Position numbers and translations under genes: made by a program. Shown piece by piece: positions 1-9,123 of a stretch of 64,000 nt of DNA. Origin of the DNA: Arthrobacter sunyaminii (GTDB lineage Bacteria; Actinomycetota; Actinomycetes; Actinomycetales; Micrococcaceae); NCBI RefSeq assembly GCF_018866305.1, contig NZ_CP076456.1, forward strand, positions 2,976,001-3,040,000, given 5' to 3'. How positions within the stretch are numbered: position 1 is the first letter of the stretch; the number at the start of each line of letters is the position of its first letter. The notes below the pieces were generated by a model. It was not told where the DNA came from and did not search any database. It saw only the letters and a list, made by a program, of their open reading frames with translations.

Positions 1-386
1 TTCCCGGCGGCAACCGGACCTTTGAGGACACCACCACGCTGACCGGTCCGGGGCATCTGACTGATTATCTGGGACGTAAACGAAATCTGGCCACTGATTT
101 GGTGCTGTCCGTGACCGGGGAAGGGCATCTGCTCATGGATTCTCCGCGCGGCCGGCTGTTCCTGGGCCCGCTGCGGCTTCCGCTGCCTGGCTTTGCTGCT
201 GCGGACGCACATGTGGAGCAGCGGTACGACGACGGCGAGGGCGTCTTCCGCATCCGCACGCGGGTGGTGCAGCGGCAGGTGGGTACCATCTTCGTCTACG
301 AAGGAAGCTTCACTTACCGGCAGCAGCCCTGGGACGGCGAACTTCCGGCCGAGGCCGTGCCTTCCCGCTGGGAGCGGCGGGTATAA
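1..386 (+). CDS. DUF4166-type domain protein, C-terminal part (5' truncated by window edge)
   Basis: The reading frame is open from base 3 to a TAA at 384-386, and its start lies outside the window. The visible 127 residues contain a GHLLMDSPRGRLFLGPLRLP stretch, then FRIRTRVVQRQVGTIFVYEG, which fits the C-terminal half of DUF4166 domains as I remember them. In other actinobacteria this domain is often alone or follows an oxidoreductase or saccharopine-dehydrogenase-like domain, but that part cannot be seen here. The function is unknown. It converges on the MetE-like gene with only 7 bp between the stops. Confidence 0.6.
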   Translation, partial: PGGNRTFEDTTTLTGPGHLTDYLGRKRNLATDLVLSVTGEGHLLMDSPRGRLFLGPLRLPLPGFAAADAHVEQRYDDGEGVFRIRTRVVQRQVGTIFVYEGSFTYRQQPWDGELPAEAVPSRWERRV

Positions 387-393
387 GAGCCGG

Positions 394-1503
394 TTAAGTT
401 CCGGTGCCCCAGCCCTCGGCGGCCACCTGGGACAGCGCCTGCGCAGTCTGCGTGAGCCGGCTCAGGACCTTCCGGGCGGACGACGGCGATACCTCCGCCA
501 GCTCGGCGGCCGGTGTCAGGCGAAGCGCCGGAAGCGCGTTGGCTGACAGGCCGATTTTGGTCCACGGCCGCAGTACATCCTCCACCAGGGCTTTCACTTG
601 GCGGGGCTCAGCGTTCCCTGCCGGTTCCGGCAGTATTCCCAGCCACAGCGACTTTCCGCTTTCGACCGCTTCCGCAATTCCTTCCCAATCCGCTCCGGTA
701 AGCCCGGCGGCAGGCAGGGCCGCGCCGGTTGCGCCCGCCCCCAGTGCCAAGGCAAAAGGTGTCTGGGCTCCGGGGCGAAGCACCGCGGAGCGTCCGGTCT
801 CCGGCAGGCGCAGGACGATCTGCTCAGCCCCCGCAAGGGTCAGTGCCTCCATGAGCTGGGCCCAGGCGGATGACACTTCCGTGGCCGGCACGGAGCGCAG
901 TGTCCGGTAGCCGCTGGCCGTGGGAATGGCGCCGCCGAGAATTTCGGCGATGTCGGGCTCATCGAGCTGGACGATAATGCCGGCCTCCGGTGCGGCTGTG
1001 CGTGCACGCGCCACATAGTCCACTGCGCCTGCGGTAAGTGACTGCAGCAGTTCCCGGCGGGCTCCGGCGTCAGAGAGGGCACGTTCGCCGTTGTGCAGGT
1101 AGAGACCGGCGGCCAGGGACAACGGACCGCGCAGCGAAATCTTCAGCTGCCTGCCCGGGGATTCCTCGGCACCAACAACATCGGCGAGGGCATTGAGATC
1201 CTGGCTCAGCAGGGAGACTGCCCTGCGGTGGTCCTTTCCGGGCCGGGGCACCAGGCGCCAACCGTGCGGCTGGAGGTCCACGGCGAGCTCCACGAGCAGT
1301 GCGGCCGTCCGCCCCAGGGCGTCGGCGCCCGGACCGCGGTGCGGCAGTTCCACCAGGAACGGAAGATGCGGCGCACCGAGCTCACCGCGGATGATTCGGG
1401 TGGCTTCCACCGGGTCATCGCCCGGCCACGAGCCTAAGGCAGTGGCCGTGACGGTGGTGGATTCCGGCTGCTTAGTGTCCGTCTGGTCAGAGTCCTGCTG
1501 CAT
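394..1503 (-). CDS. MetE-like (cobalamin-independent methionine synthase family) protein, zinc ligands not evident
   Basis: A 369-residue protein resembling the C-terminal barrel of cobalamin-independent methionine synthase, as in the shortened versions annotated 'methionine synthase' in actinobacteria. The start GSWPGDDPVEATRIIRGELG fits the substrate-binding entry of that fold, and IIVQLDEPDIAEIL resembles the core strand carrying an acidic residue. Where true MetE has an H-x-C zinc pair I see IVLRLPETGRSAVL, with no His or Cys, so methyl transfer to homocysteine is doubtful. Its ATG overlaps the end of the chorismate mutase gene by 17 bp, suggesting translational coupling. Family is fairly sure, activity is not. 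Confidence 0.6.
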   Translation of the reverse strand: MQQDSDQTDTKQPESTTVTATALGSWPGDDPVEATRIIRGELGAPHLPFLVELPHRGPGADALGRTAALLVELAVDLQPHGWRLVPRPGKDHRRAVSLLSQDLNALADVVGAEESPGRQLKISLRGPLSLAAGLYLHNGERALSDAGARRELLQSLTAGAVDYVARARTAAPEAGIIVQLDEPDIAEILGGAIPTASGYRTLRSVPATEVSSAWAQLMEALTLAGAEQIVLRLPETGRSAVLRPGAQTPFALALGAGATGAALPAAGLTGADWEGIAEAVESGKSLWLGILPEPAGNAEPRQVKALVEDVLRPWTKIGLSANALPALRLTPAAELAEVSPSSARKVLSRLTQTAQALSQVAAEGWGTGT

Positions 1504-1867
1504 TGCTGTTGCCGCCGTTGTGGTTGTCGGAGATCGCCTGGTGGTGCCGGATGACCTCGCTGATGATGAAGTTCAGGAACTTTTCCGCGAAGGCCGGATC
1601 CAGGTGGGCGTCCTCGGCGAGCCGGCGCAGCCGGGCAATCTGGGCCACTTCCCGTCCCGGGTCAGCAGGCGGCAGATCGTGCTCCGCTTTCAGGTACCCC
1701 ACCCGCTGGGTGGCCTTGAAACGTTCCGCGAGGAGATACACCAGAGTTGCATCGATGTTGTCGATGCTGCTGCGGACAGCCAGCAGTTCCTGCATAACGT
1801 CGTCGGAAATTTTACCGGCGAGGGAACTGGCAGCGGGGTCGAACTCATCTGCGGATGTTTCAGTCAT
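1487..1867 (-). CDS. Chorismate mutase, AroQ class
   Basis: A 126-residue all-helical AroQ-type chorismate mutase, which rearranges chorismate to prephenate for phenylalanine and tyrosine synthesis. The core is RSSIDNIDATLVYLLAERF followed by VGYLKAEHDLPPADPGRE and a C-terminal helix EKFLNFIISEVIRHHQ, matching the helix-1 Arg, loop Lys/Asp and terminal helix of monofunctional AroQ proteins. About 35 N-terminal residues are variable. The ATG at 1867 was kept because the frame begins there. It lies upstream of and overlaps the MetE-like gene, so the two are probably cotranscribed. Confidence 0.85.
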   Translation of the reverse strand: MTETSADEFDPAASSLAGKISDDVMQELLAVRSSIDNIDATLVYLLAERFKATQRVGYLKAEHDLPPADPGREVAQIARLRRLAEDAHLDPAFAEKFLNFIISEVIRHHQAISDNHNGGNSNAAGL

Positions 1868-1926
1868 GGCTCCAGTCTAGAGTCCGGCCCGCGTGCGGCA
1901 GAGCACGTTACGCCGGCCCGCCCGGA

Positions 1927-3081
1927 TCAGGACACCGCGGCGGGATCCCATTCCAGCGAACGTGCCGAATCGATCGTGGCCTGGCCCAGGACGCGGGTGC
2001 CCTGGTAGATAACCATGGACTGGCCCGGTGCAACGCCGCGCATCGGTTCGTTCAGCCGGACGACAAGCTCCTCGCGGACGCCGCCGTCGGCCTCATCGGA
2101 GGCAACATCTTCCATCCAGCCGCGGGCGGCCACGGGATCGCCGTGGGCGCGGACCTGGACCATGCAGTCAAACTGGGTGCGGGCCTCAATCTCGGGGATC
2201 GGCAGGCCGGCCCAGGAGATCTTGATGCCGCGCATCTGGTCGATGTTCAGCAGCTTCTCCGGCCCCACGACCACCTTGTTTTCCTTGGGCCTGATTTCCA
2301 GCACGAAGCGGGGCTTGCCGTCGTCGGCCGGGCGGCCCAGCTTCAGGCCCTTGCGCTGGCCCACGGTGAAGGCGTTGGCGCCGGGGTGCGTGCCGATCTT
2401 TTCGCCGGAGGAATCGACAATGTCGCCCTCCGTCATGTCGATGCGCTCTTCGAGCCAGCCGCGGGTGTCGCCGTCGGGGATGAAGCAGATGTCGTGGCTG
2501 TCCGGCTTGTTGGCCACGGACAGGCCCCGCCGTTCGGCTTCAGCGCGGACCTCGGCCTTGGACGGGGTTTCGGCCAGCGGGAACATGGAGTGCTTGAGCT
2601 GTTCGTGCGTGAGCACGCCCAGGACGTAGGACTGGTCCTTGGCCCAGTCCGCGGCACGGTGCAGCTCCGGGTTTCCGTCGGCGTCGGTGATCACCTTGGC
2701 GTAGTGGCCGGTGCAGACGGCGTCGAAGCCCAGGGCCAGTGCCTTTTCCAGCAGGGCGGCGAATTTGATCCGCTCATTGCAGCGCATGCAGGGGTTGGGG
2801 GTGCGGCCGGCGGCGTACTCGGCGACGAAGTCATCCACCACGTCTTCCTTGAACCGCTCGGAGAAGTCCCACACGTAGTACGGGATGCCCAGGATGTCGC
2901 AGGCCCGCCAGGCGTCGCGCGAGTCCTCGATGGTGCAGCAGCCCCGGCTGCCGGTGCGCAGGGTGCCCGGCATGCGGGACAGCGCCAGGTGGACGCCGAC
3001 GACGTCGTGCCCGGCTTCCACTGCTCGTGCTGCGGCTACAGCGGAGTCCACTCCGCCGCTCATTGCTGCCAAAACCTTCAT
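1927..3081 (-). CDS. mnmA: tRNA-specific 2-thiouridylase MnmA
   Basis: A 384-residue cytosolic enzyme that 2-thiolates U34 of Lys, Glu and Gln tRNAs using ATP and sulfur relayed from a cysteine desulfurase. The PP-loop SGGVDS is at residues 8-13. The two catalytic cysteines are C98 (in PNPCMRC) and C199 (in [10 protein letters not shown]), both at the family's usual positions, and GQRKGL follows in the central domain. The start overlaps the stop of the upstream cysteine desulfurase gene by 4 bp, so sulfur donor and acceptor enzymes are translated together. Confidence 0.97.
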   Translation of the reverse strand: MKVLAAMSGGVDSAVAAARAVEAGHDVVGVHLALSRMPGTLRTGSRGCCTIEDSRDAWRACDILGIPYYVWDFSERFKEDVVDDFVAEYAAGRTPNPCMRCNERIKFAALLEKALALGFDAVCTGHYAKVITDADGNPELHRAADWAKDQSYVLGVLTHEQLKHSMFPLAETPSKAEVRAEAERRGLSVANKPDSHDICFIPDGDTRGWLEERIDMTEGDIVDSSGEKIGTHPGANAFTVGQRKGLKLGRPADDGKPRFVLEIRPKENKVVVGPEKLLNIDQMRGIKISWAGLPIPEIEARTQFDCMVQVRAHGDPVAARGWMEDVASDEADGGVREELVVRLNEPMRGVAPGQSMVIYQGTRVLGQATIDSARSLEWDPAAVS

Positions 3082-4325
3082 GAAGTAAAACCTGTTCCTG
3101 CTGTTTGGATGCTGCTGACGTGGGAAGCCATACCGGCCTTTTTGGCCCGCTCATAGGCTTCGGGAAGTGCGTTCAACAAGGTGTCAACGTCTGCGGCCGT
3201 GGTTGTATGCCCGAGGCTGAAACGCTGCGCACCGCGGGCCTCGGTCTCGCTCAGTCCCATGGCCAGCAAAACGTGTGAGGGCCGGGGAACTCCCGCCGTG
3301 CACGCCGAGCCGGTGGAGGACTCCACCCCGGCCAGATCCAGCAGGAACAGCAGCGAATCGCCTTCGCAGCCCGGAAACGTGAAGTGGGCATTGCCCGGCA
3401 GCCGGCGTGGCCTGCCTTGCTGGCCGGTATCCCCGCTGTGGTCCTCCCGTGCGCCCCGAAGCACTGCGTCCGGAATTTCGCGCTCCACCCCGGCGATCAG
3501 CGTGTCCCTCAGGTTCCGCAGGCGGGCGGACTCAGCGGGAAGGTTTTCCGTGGCTTCACGGGCTGCAGCGGCGAAGGCCGCAATGCCGGGGGTGTCCAGG
3601 GTTCCGGAGCGGATGTCCCGCTCCTGCCCGCCGCCGTGCATCACCGGCGTGAGTCTCACGGCCCGTCCAACGACGAGCGCCCCGACCCCCACCGGTCCGC
3701 CGATCTTGTGACCGCTGATGGCCATGGTGTCCACACCGGCCGCCCGGAAGTCCACCGGCAGTGCGCCGAACGCCTGCACGGCGTCGGTGTGCACCGGCAC
3801 CCCGTATTCGTGTGCCAGCGCAGTGAGCGCGGGAATGTCCTGGACCGTGCCCACTTCATTGTTGGCCCACATGACGGTCAGCAGGGCGGTGGTGTCTGCG
3901 GAGGCGGCAAGCTCGGCCCGGATGGCTTCCTCGGAGACCACGCCGTCCTGATCCACCGGCAGCCACACCACGGTGGCACCCTCATGCTTTTCCAGCCACT
4001 GGACGGTGTCCAGGACGGCATGGTGCTCAATCGGGGAACAGAGGATCCGGGTGCGGCGCGGGTCGGCATCGCGCCGGGACCAGTACAGCCCCTTGACGGC
4101 CAAATTGTCCGCCTCGGTTCCGCCGGAGGTGAAGATGATCTCCGAGGGGTGGCAGCCTGCGGCGGCGGCGAGCGCTTCGCGCGATTCCTCCACCACCATC
4201 CGGGCGCGGCGGCCGGAGCCGTGCAGGGAGGACGGATTGCCGCTGCGGCTAAGTTCTGACGTGAGTGCGGCGAGGGCCGAGGCCGAGATAGGCGTGGTCG
4301 CCGCGTGATCTAGGTACACGGGCAC
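3078..4325 (-). CDS. Cysteine desulfurase (NifS/IscS family)
   Basis: A 415-residue PLP enzyme that takes sulfur from cysteine to form a persulfide. It opens with YLDHAATTP; the PLP lysine is K207 in [10 protein letters not shown], and the persulfide cysteine is C342 in the [10 protein letters not shown] loop. Its direct coupling to mnmA suggests that tRNA thiolation is its main task. The start is GTG at 4325, with no Shine-Dalgarno sequence in front but a TAGAAT hexamer ending 6 bases upstream, as in leaderless actinobacterial transcripts. Confidence 0.95.
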   Translation of the reverse strand: MPVYLDHAATTPISASALAALTSELSRSGNPSSLHGSGRRARMVVEESREALAAAAGCHPSEIIFTSGGTEADNLAVKGLYWSRRDADPRRTRILCSPIEHHAVLDTVQWLEKHEGATVVWLPVDQDGVVSEEAIRAELAASADTTALLTVMWANNEVGTVQDIPALTALAHEYGVPVHTDAVQAFGALPVDFRAAGVDTMAISGHKIGGPVGVGALVVGRAVRLTPVMHGGGQERDIRSGTLDTPGIAAFAAAAREATENLPAESARLRNLRDTLIAGVEREIPDAVLRGAREDHSGDTGQQGRPRRLPGNAHFTFPGCEGDSLLFLLDLAGVESSTGSACTAGVPRPSHVLLAMGLSETEARGAQRFSLGHTTTAADVDTLLNALPEAYERAKKAGMASHVSSIQTAGTGFTS

Positions 4326-4331
4326 CTGATC

Positions 4332-4337
4332 ATTCTA
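4332..4337 (-). promoter_or_regulatory. Candidate -10 box for leaderless cysteine desulfurase-mnmA transcript
   Basis: Read on the minus strand the hexamer is TAGAAT, with six bases (GATCAG) between it and the GTG start. A transcript initiating 6-8 bases downstream would begin at or next to the start codon. No good -35 box is visible at the expected distance, so this is a one-box call. Confidence 0.4.
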
Positions 4338-4382
4338 ACGGGGATCGCAACCGATGCCGATTGGAACTGGCACAATGCCTCT

Positions 4383-5141
4383 GTGACCACTCCGCCTCCC
4401 CCGCCGGCGCTCCCGGTTTGCCCTGTGCCTGTCCGCCGGGCTGCGCTCCTGCAGAACCTGGCGGCATGCTTGTCCGGCAGGTCCCCCGGCTGCCGGGTAT
4501 TCGCGGCGGTGGACGGCGTTGACGGCTCCGGGAAAACAACCTTTGCAGACGCCCTGGCTGCCGAGCTGGCCGGTGCCGTGAACCCGCGGCCGGTGATCCG
4601 GGTGTCGCTGGATGACTTTCATCACCGCCAAGGCATTCGGTACCGGCGCGGCCGACGTTCGGCAGCCGGCTTTCGCCATGATTCCTACAACGTGGAACAG
4701 TTTCGGGCCTACGTCCTCGACCCGCTGAAGCCGGGAGGCGGCGGGAGCTACCGGCCCGCCGGGCACAGCCTCGTCACCGACGCCGTCCTGTCCCCGCCCG
4801 AGCTGCCCGCCCCCGCCAACGCCGTCGTGCTGGTGGACGGACTCTTCCTGCACCGCCGCGAACTGGCGGCGGATTGGGACTTCTCGTTGTTCCTCGACGT
4901 GCCGTTTCCCGTGACCGCGGCTCGGATGGCTCAGCGCGACGGAACGCCGGCGGATCCGAATGATCCGGCCATGCACCGCTACGTGGGCGGCCAGCGTCTC
5001 TACTTCGCTGACACGGATCCCGCGGGCCGTGCCACGGTGGTCGTGGACAACACCGATCCGGACCACCCGCGGGTCATCCCCGCTGCCGCGGCGAGTTATC
5101 ACTCTGTCCGCAGAGTTGCCCGGTCCGTCCGGGAAACATAG
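4383..5141 (+). CDS. Uridine kinase-like P-loop NTPase
   Basis: A 252-residue protein with a Walker A motif DGVDGSGKTT near residues 45-54, then VIRVSLDDFHHR, the lid-like strand typical of uridine kinase and phosphoribulokinase relatives. A second core strand VVLVDGLFLHR and FLDVPFPVTAARMAQRD complete the nucleoside-kinase fold. Actinobacterial proteins of this type are annotated uridine kinase, but their substrates are mostly untested. GTG start at 4383, divergent from the cysteine desulfurase gene 57 bp away. Family well supported, substrate inferred. Confidence 0.75.
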   Translation: MTTPPPPPALPVCPVPVRRAALLQNLAACLSGRSPGCRVFAAVDGVDGSGKTTFADALAAELAGAVNPRPVIRVSLDDFHHRQGIRYRRGRRSAAGFRHDSYNVEQFRAYVLDPLKPGGGGSYRPAGHSLVTDAVLSPPELPAPANAVVLVDGLFLHRRELAADWDFSLFLDVPFPVTAARMAQRDGTPADPNDPAMHRYVGGQRLYFADTDPAGRATVVVDNTDPDHPRVIPAAAASYHSVRRVARSVRET

Positions 5142-5150
5142 TTCACCCTT

Positions 5151-5183
5151 CCAGCGTTATAGCTGGTGCAGCCTTATGGCTGC
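5151..5183 (+). terminator. Two tandem short hairpins after the uridine-kinase-like gene
   Basis: CCAGC (5151-5155) pairs with GCTGG (5162-5166), and GCAGCC (5168-5173) pairs with GGCTGC (5178-5183) across a TTAT loop. There is no T-run, so an intrinsic terminator is only possible. They could also act as an mRNA-stability or processing element ahead of the J-domain gene. Confidence 0.35.
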
Positions 5184-5294
5184 CGGTTTGGCCGGTGACG
5201 CTGCCAACCTGAGAGAATGCAACCGCTGTGAAACCTGCGGCGCCATCCGCGCGCTGTGCCTGCCGGGTCTTCCGGCCCAATGAGAGGATCCGCT

Positions 5295-6257
5295 GTGAGC
5301 CCGTCACCCAAGACGCTGTATGAGGTTTTGGGTCTTACCCCCTCGGCCACAACGGACCAGATCAAGACGGCCTACCGCAAAGCCGCACGCGCCACCCACC
5401 CGGATCACGGAGGCAGTGCCGAAACGTTCCATGTCATCGCCGAGGCGTACGAGGTGCTGTCCAACCCGGAGCAAAAAGCGGCGTATGACCTGAGCCTGGG
5501 CCGCGGCTCCGGCGGGCGGCCCGGAGCCGCGTCCAAACCGGCGTCCTCCGCCCGCACCGGCTACACCCGCGGCGGATCACCCTCCCCCGACGAGGCCCTG
5601 GCCAAGACCCCGCGCTTCGTCCCGGACTTCTCCCCCGGTTCCCCGCCGGTGCTGCCGCTGGCACTGGCCGGACAGCAGGTCCACGGATCCCCCCGCAGGC
5701 CCGGGTTCATGGCGCGCCTGGGCTCCGGTGCGGGCGCCCGGTACGACGGCGAGGTCCTCACCATTCGCCTGCTTGAACGCACCCTGCTGCCGGATTATCC
5801 GGCAGGACGGCTGGTCAACGGCCTGCACCTGCCGGACCGCTCTCCCCGCGGCGGCAACCTCAACGTGGGCCATGTGCTCCTGGGCGGCTACCGGATGGCC
5901 GTCCTTGAATCCCAGGTTGCTTCTCCCGGCAATTACAGCTGGGACGGCCGGCACCTGCGCTACCGCGGCAAGGAGGTGTCCAGTAACCGGCTTCCGGATG
6001 CCGTGCGCACCCTCCAGGACCGCTTCCCGGAGTGCAACGTCAGCGGCTGGGTGGTGCTGCACAGCCCCAACGGCAACCCCTTTGAACCCGTGATCGACTA
6101 TCCGCCCTCGCTGAGCCGCAGCGCCCCCGCCATGGTTCACGTCGCCAATGCCGGAACCCTCCAGCGCGAACTCAAGCGGTTCTTTAGCGAAGGACCACAG
6201 GCCAACGCGGTGCAGCTCCCCGTGCTTGGCGGACTCCTCGATGCAACGGTCCGCTAG
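5295..6257 (+). CDS. J-domain protein fused to a NERD-like C-terminal domain
   Basis: A 320-residue protein from the GTG at 5295, preceded by GAGAGG seven bases upstream; the open frame extends further 5' but without a better site. Residues 1-70 are a J domain (TLYEVLGLTPSATTDQIKTA, with HPD in ATHPDHGG), the signature that stimulates DnaK ATPase. A Gly/Ser/Pro linker follows, then about 190 residues including LNVGHVLLGGYRMAVLESQ and LHSPNG, which resemble the core of NERD nuclease-related domains. The acidic and lysine residues expected of an active nuclease look replaced (VGH, ESQ). No glycine-rich or zinc-finger region of canonical DnaJ is present, so this is a specialised co-chaperone. 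Confidence 0.7.
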   Translation: MSPSPKTLYEVLGLTPSATTDQIKTAYRKAARATHPDHGGSAETFHVIAEAYEVLSNPEQKAAYDLSLGRGSGGRPGAASKPASSARTGYTRGGSPSPDEALAKTPRFVPDFSPGSPPVLPLALAGQQVHGSPRRPGFMARLGSGAGARYDGEVLTIRLLERTLLPDYPAGRLVNGLHLPDRSPRGGNLNVGHVLLGGYRMAVLESQVASPGNYSWDGRHLRYRGKEVSSNRLPDAVRTLQDRFPECNVSGWVVLHSPNGNPFEPVIDYPPSLSRSAPAMVHVANAGTLQRELKRFFSEGPQANAVQLPVLGGLLDATVR

Positions 6258-6279
6258 CTGCCGGGCTTAGGATGGGGTT

Positions 6280-6747
6280 GTGTTCCGCATCCTCTTCCAC
6301 ACCCCTGAAATCCCCGGCAATACCGGCAATGCAATCCGCCTGGCCGCCATTACCGGAGCCGAACTCCACCTCGTTGAGCCCCTGGGCTTTGAGCTGGAGG
6401 ATTCCAAGCTGCGCCGCGCAGGGCTGGACTACCATGACCTGGCCGTCCTCCACGTGCACCCCACCCTGGAGGCCGCGTGGAAAGCCCTTGCTCCGGAACG
6501 GGTCTATGCCTTCACCTCCGACGGTGACACGTCCTACACGGACATCGCCTATCAGCCCGGCGATGTGCTGATGTTTGGCCGCGAATCCGTGGGACTGCCC
6601 GAAGAGGTAAAGCAGGACCCGCACGTTACCGCGCGTGTCCGCCTGCCCATGCTGCCGTCCCTGCGCTCCCTGAACCTTGCCAACTCCGCCTCCATCGCCG
6701 TCTACGAAGCCTGGCGCCAACACGGCTTCGCAGGTGCCCAGCTCTAA
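6280..6747 (+). CDS. trmL: tRNA (cytidine/uridine(34)-2'-O)-methyltransferase TrmL
   Basis: A 155-residue SPOUT methyltransferase that 2'-O-methylates the wobble base of Leu tRNAs using S-adenosylmethionine. The N-terminal PEIPGNTGNAIRLAA, the central MFGRESVGLPEE and the C-terminal knot region LPMLPSLRSLNLANSASIAV are family hallmarks, and the length is standard. GTG start at 6280, 22 bp after the J-domain gene, so possibly in one transcript with it and the methyltransferase that follows. Confidence 0.93.
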   Translation: MFRILFHTPEIPGNTGNAIRLAAITGAELHLVEPLGFELEDSKLRRAGLDYHDLAVLHVHPTLEAAWKALAPERVYAFTSDGDTSYTDIAYQPGDVLMFGRESVGLPEEVKQDPHVTARVRLPMLPSLRSLNLANSASIAVYEAWRQHGFAGAQL

Positions 6748-6755
6748 GGACTCCC

Positions 6756-7556
6756 ATGCCCGAGATCACGATTGGCTCCGCGTTCGACGACGGCGCCGCC
6801 GACTTTGAGCGCCTGGCACCTTCGCTCTGGAACCCGATGGGCAACGCCCTGGTGGCAGCTGCCGAGATTGAGGTTGGCCACAGGATCCTGGATGCGGGCT
6901 GCGGCACCGGAGCAACCACCATCCCCGCGGCACAGTACGCCGGCCCGGACGGGCGGGTGGACGGCGTCGATCTTTCGGCACAGATGCTGGCCCTGGCCCA
7001 GGCGAAAGCCAGCACCCTCTCCCTCGAGAATGTTGTCCTGCATCTGGACGACGCCGGTGCGTGGACCGGGGACGAGCCGTACGACGTCGTGCTGTCCGCC
7101 TACTCGATCTTCTTCCTTCCGGACATGGACAAGGGAGCAGCTCACCTGGTCTCGAACCTGCGCCCGGGTGGCATGCTGGCCCTGAGCACGTGGGCGGAAG
7201 GTGCCCTGAGCCCGTTTACCGATCTTTTGGTGCAGGAGTGCCGGCGTGAGCGGCCCGAGCTGACGGGACTGATTTCCGGGGCACGGGACAACACCGAACG
7301 CCTGAACACGCCGGAGAAACTTACCGCTTGGCTCGAGGGTTTCGGACTCCAGGACATCAAGGTTCTCTCCACTCCGGCGCAGGTCCAGCTCAACCAGTCC
7401 CTGGCCTGGTCGCTGGTGATGGGCAGCGGACTGCGCTTCCTCCTGCCGGAGGACGAGGAAGCGGCGGCAAGGGTGAAGACCGCCTTCTTGGCGCAGTTGG
7501 GTGAGGAGTACAACCTGAATGCCGATACACTGATCGCCTCCGCCCGCCTCCACTAG
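6756..7556 (+). CDS. Class I SAM-dependent methyltransferase
   Basis: A 266-residue Rossmann-fold methyltransferase. Motif I is ILDAGCGTGATTIPAA (about residues 46-61), followed by the acidic VDGVDLSAQML and later YDVVLSAYSIFFLPD and LRPGGMLALSTW, the standard order for UbiE/type-11 enzymes. The substrate is unknown; annotations for such genes range from quinone to small-molecule methylation. It starts 8 bp after trmL. Confidence 0.85.
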   Translation: MPEITIGSAFDDGAADFERLAPSLWNPMGNALVAAAEIEVGHRILDAGCGTGATTIPAAQYAGPDGRVDGVDLSAQMLALAQAKASTLSLENVVLHLDDAGAWTGDEPYDVVLSAYSIFFLPDMDKGAAHLVSNLRPGGMLALSTWAEGALSPFTDLLVQECRRERPELTGLISGARDNTERLNTPEKLTAWLEGFGLQDIKVLSTPAQVQLNQSLAWSLVMGSGLRFLLPEDEEAAARVKTAFLAQLGEEYNLNADTLIASARLH

Positions 7557-7673
7557 AATCCTTCGGGAACTGCCGCCGGGAGACCGCCCCATCAATTCCG
7601 CCTCCGGCAACGAATAGGGGGCATGGAAACTCAGGGAGCCGCAGCCACGGGTTTCCCCCTATGCTGGAAGCCT

Positions 7674-8324
7674 ATGGACAAGCCGAACCAGGGACGGCCC
7701 TCCGCCGCGCAGGCCTCCATTCCGGAGCGCGCCGCCGAAGCCGCGCAGAACCACGGGCAACAGCCTGTCCCCCAGCCTTCGCTGGAGTCACTGCTGGCGG
7801 GGATTGCCGGCGGCAGCCGTGGTGATTTCGAGCGCTTCTATGCACTGACATCACGTCGTGTCTACGGGTTGGCCCGCCGGGTGCTCATTGATGCCGAGCT
7901 CAGCGAGGACACCACGCAGGAGGTCTACCTGCAGGTGTGGACCAGCGCTTCCCGCTTCGATCCCGCCGTCGGTTCGCCCCTGGCCTGGCTGCTGACGCTC
8001 GCCCACCGCCGCGCCGTTGACCGGGTCCGTTCCGAACAGAGTTCCGCCAACCGGGAGGCCCGCTTCGGCGCCGCCATGCAGGAACCGGACTATGACAATG
8101 TGGCGGACACCGTCGCTCAGCGGCTCGATGCCGAAGCGGTGGTGGAGTGTCTGGAGTCCTTGACCGACACCCAGCGGGAATCGGTTCGCCTCGCCTACTA
8201 CGGCGGATTCACCTACCGCGAGGTCGCGGAAAAGCTGAATGCCGCAGTGCCAACCATCAAGTCGCGGATCCGCGACGGACTCATACGACTGAAGAAATGT
8301 CTGGGGGTGCCCGCAAATGCCTGA
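7674..8324 (+). CDS. sigK: ECF sigma factor, SigK type
   Basis: A 216-residue group IV sigma factor. Region 2 spans FERFYALTSRRVYGLARRVL to LAWLLTLAHRRAVDRVR, and region 4 carries LESLTDTQRESVRLAYYGGF and the helix-turn-helix FTYREVAEKLNAAVPTIKSR. ATG at 7674 was chosen because GGAAG lies six bases upstream; an in-frame ATG at 7623 would add 17 unconserved residues with a purine run too close to it. The last codons overlap the anti-sigma gene by 8 bp, the usual SigK-RskA arrangement in actinobacteria. Confidence 0.88.
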   Translation: MDKPNQGRPSAAQASIPERAAEAAQNHGQQPVPQPSLESLLAGIAGGSRGDFERFYALTSRRVYGLARRVLIDAELSEDTTQEVYLQVWTSASRFDPAVGSPLAWLLTLAHRRAVDRVRSEQSSANREARFGAAMQEPDYDNVADTVAQRLDAEAVVECLESLTDTQRESVRLAYYGGFTYREVAEKLNAAVPTIKSRIRDGLIRLKKCLGVPANA

Positions 8325-9108
8325 AAACAGCTTTGATGCCTCCTCAGATGCCCTCTACACAGACTTGGCCGACGGCCGGCTGCTGGAATGGGCTGAGGTT
8401 TATGCCCTGAACGCCCTGCCCGACGACGACCGGCAGGCAGTGGATGCCGCCCTGGAACGGGCAGACCCGGGCGTCCGCCGGTCCTTCCTCCAGCGTGTCT
8501 GGGCCACGCGCGAAGCACTGGCCGGAGGCTACCGGGCCGAAGCCGCTCCGCCCGAAGACCTCTTGGAACGGATCATGGCCCGGCTGCCGGAGCAGGAGGA
8601 TTCCGCTCCCGCCCCGGATCCCGGCGACGAGCTTGCCGCCCGCCGCAGCCGCCGCTCGCCCCTGGGCCGCGCCGGCCGCTGGATCCTTGCCGGCGCCGCA
8701 GCCGCCGCAATCGTTGTGGGAGGCGTGACCGTCAGCAACCTCGGACAACCGGATTCGGTGAGCGAGGAAGTGCTGCAAGCCTCCGACGTGCAGCAGCGCA
8801 CCATTGACCTTCCCACCGGAGGTACCGCGGAAGTGGCCACCTCCAAGGGCAAGGACGCCGCCGTCGTTACTCTCAGCGGAGTCCCGGCCCCGCCGGAAGG
8901 ATCGGTCTACCAGATGTGGCGCGTCCCGGCCGACGGATCCGATCCGGTGTCGGTGGGTGTCATGACAGGCGAGGAAGTCTCCGGAACCAAGGCCACGGAG
9001 CTGACGGACATTGATCCCTACAGTGCGGTGGCGTTGACGGTGGAGCCCGACGGCGGTTCGCCGACTCCCACACCGCCCATCCTGCTGGTCATCCCCTTCG
9101 CGGCCTGA
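8317..9108 (+). CDS. rskA: Anti-sigma-K factor RskA
   Basis: A 263-residue membrane-anchored anti-sigma factor. The cytoplasmic N-terminus (residues 15-65: LADGRLLEWAEVYALNALP and an arginine-rich helix) is the RskA sigma-binding region; one transmembrane helix lies at about 122-140, followed by an extracytoplasmic RskA domain with VYQMWRVPADGSDPVSVGVM. It should hold SigK at the membrane until proteolysis. Its ATG lies inside the sigK 3' end, giving coupled translation. Confidence 0.9.
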   Translation: MPENSFDASSDALYTDLADGRLLEWAEVYALNALPDDDRQAVDAALERADPGVRRSFLQRVWATREALAGGYRAEAAPPEDLLERIMARLPEQEDSAPAPDPGDELAARRSRRSPLGRAGRWILAGAAAAAIVVGGVTVSNLGQPDSVSEEVLQASDVQQRTIDLPTGGTAEVATSKGKDAAVVTLSGVPAPPEGSVYQMWRVPADGSDPVSVGVMTGEEVSGTKATELTDIDPYSAVALTVEPDGGSPTPTPPILLVIPFAA

Positions 9109-9123
9109 GCCCTTGCCGGCCGC

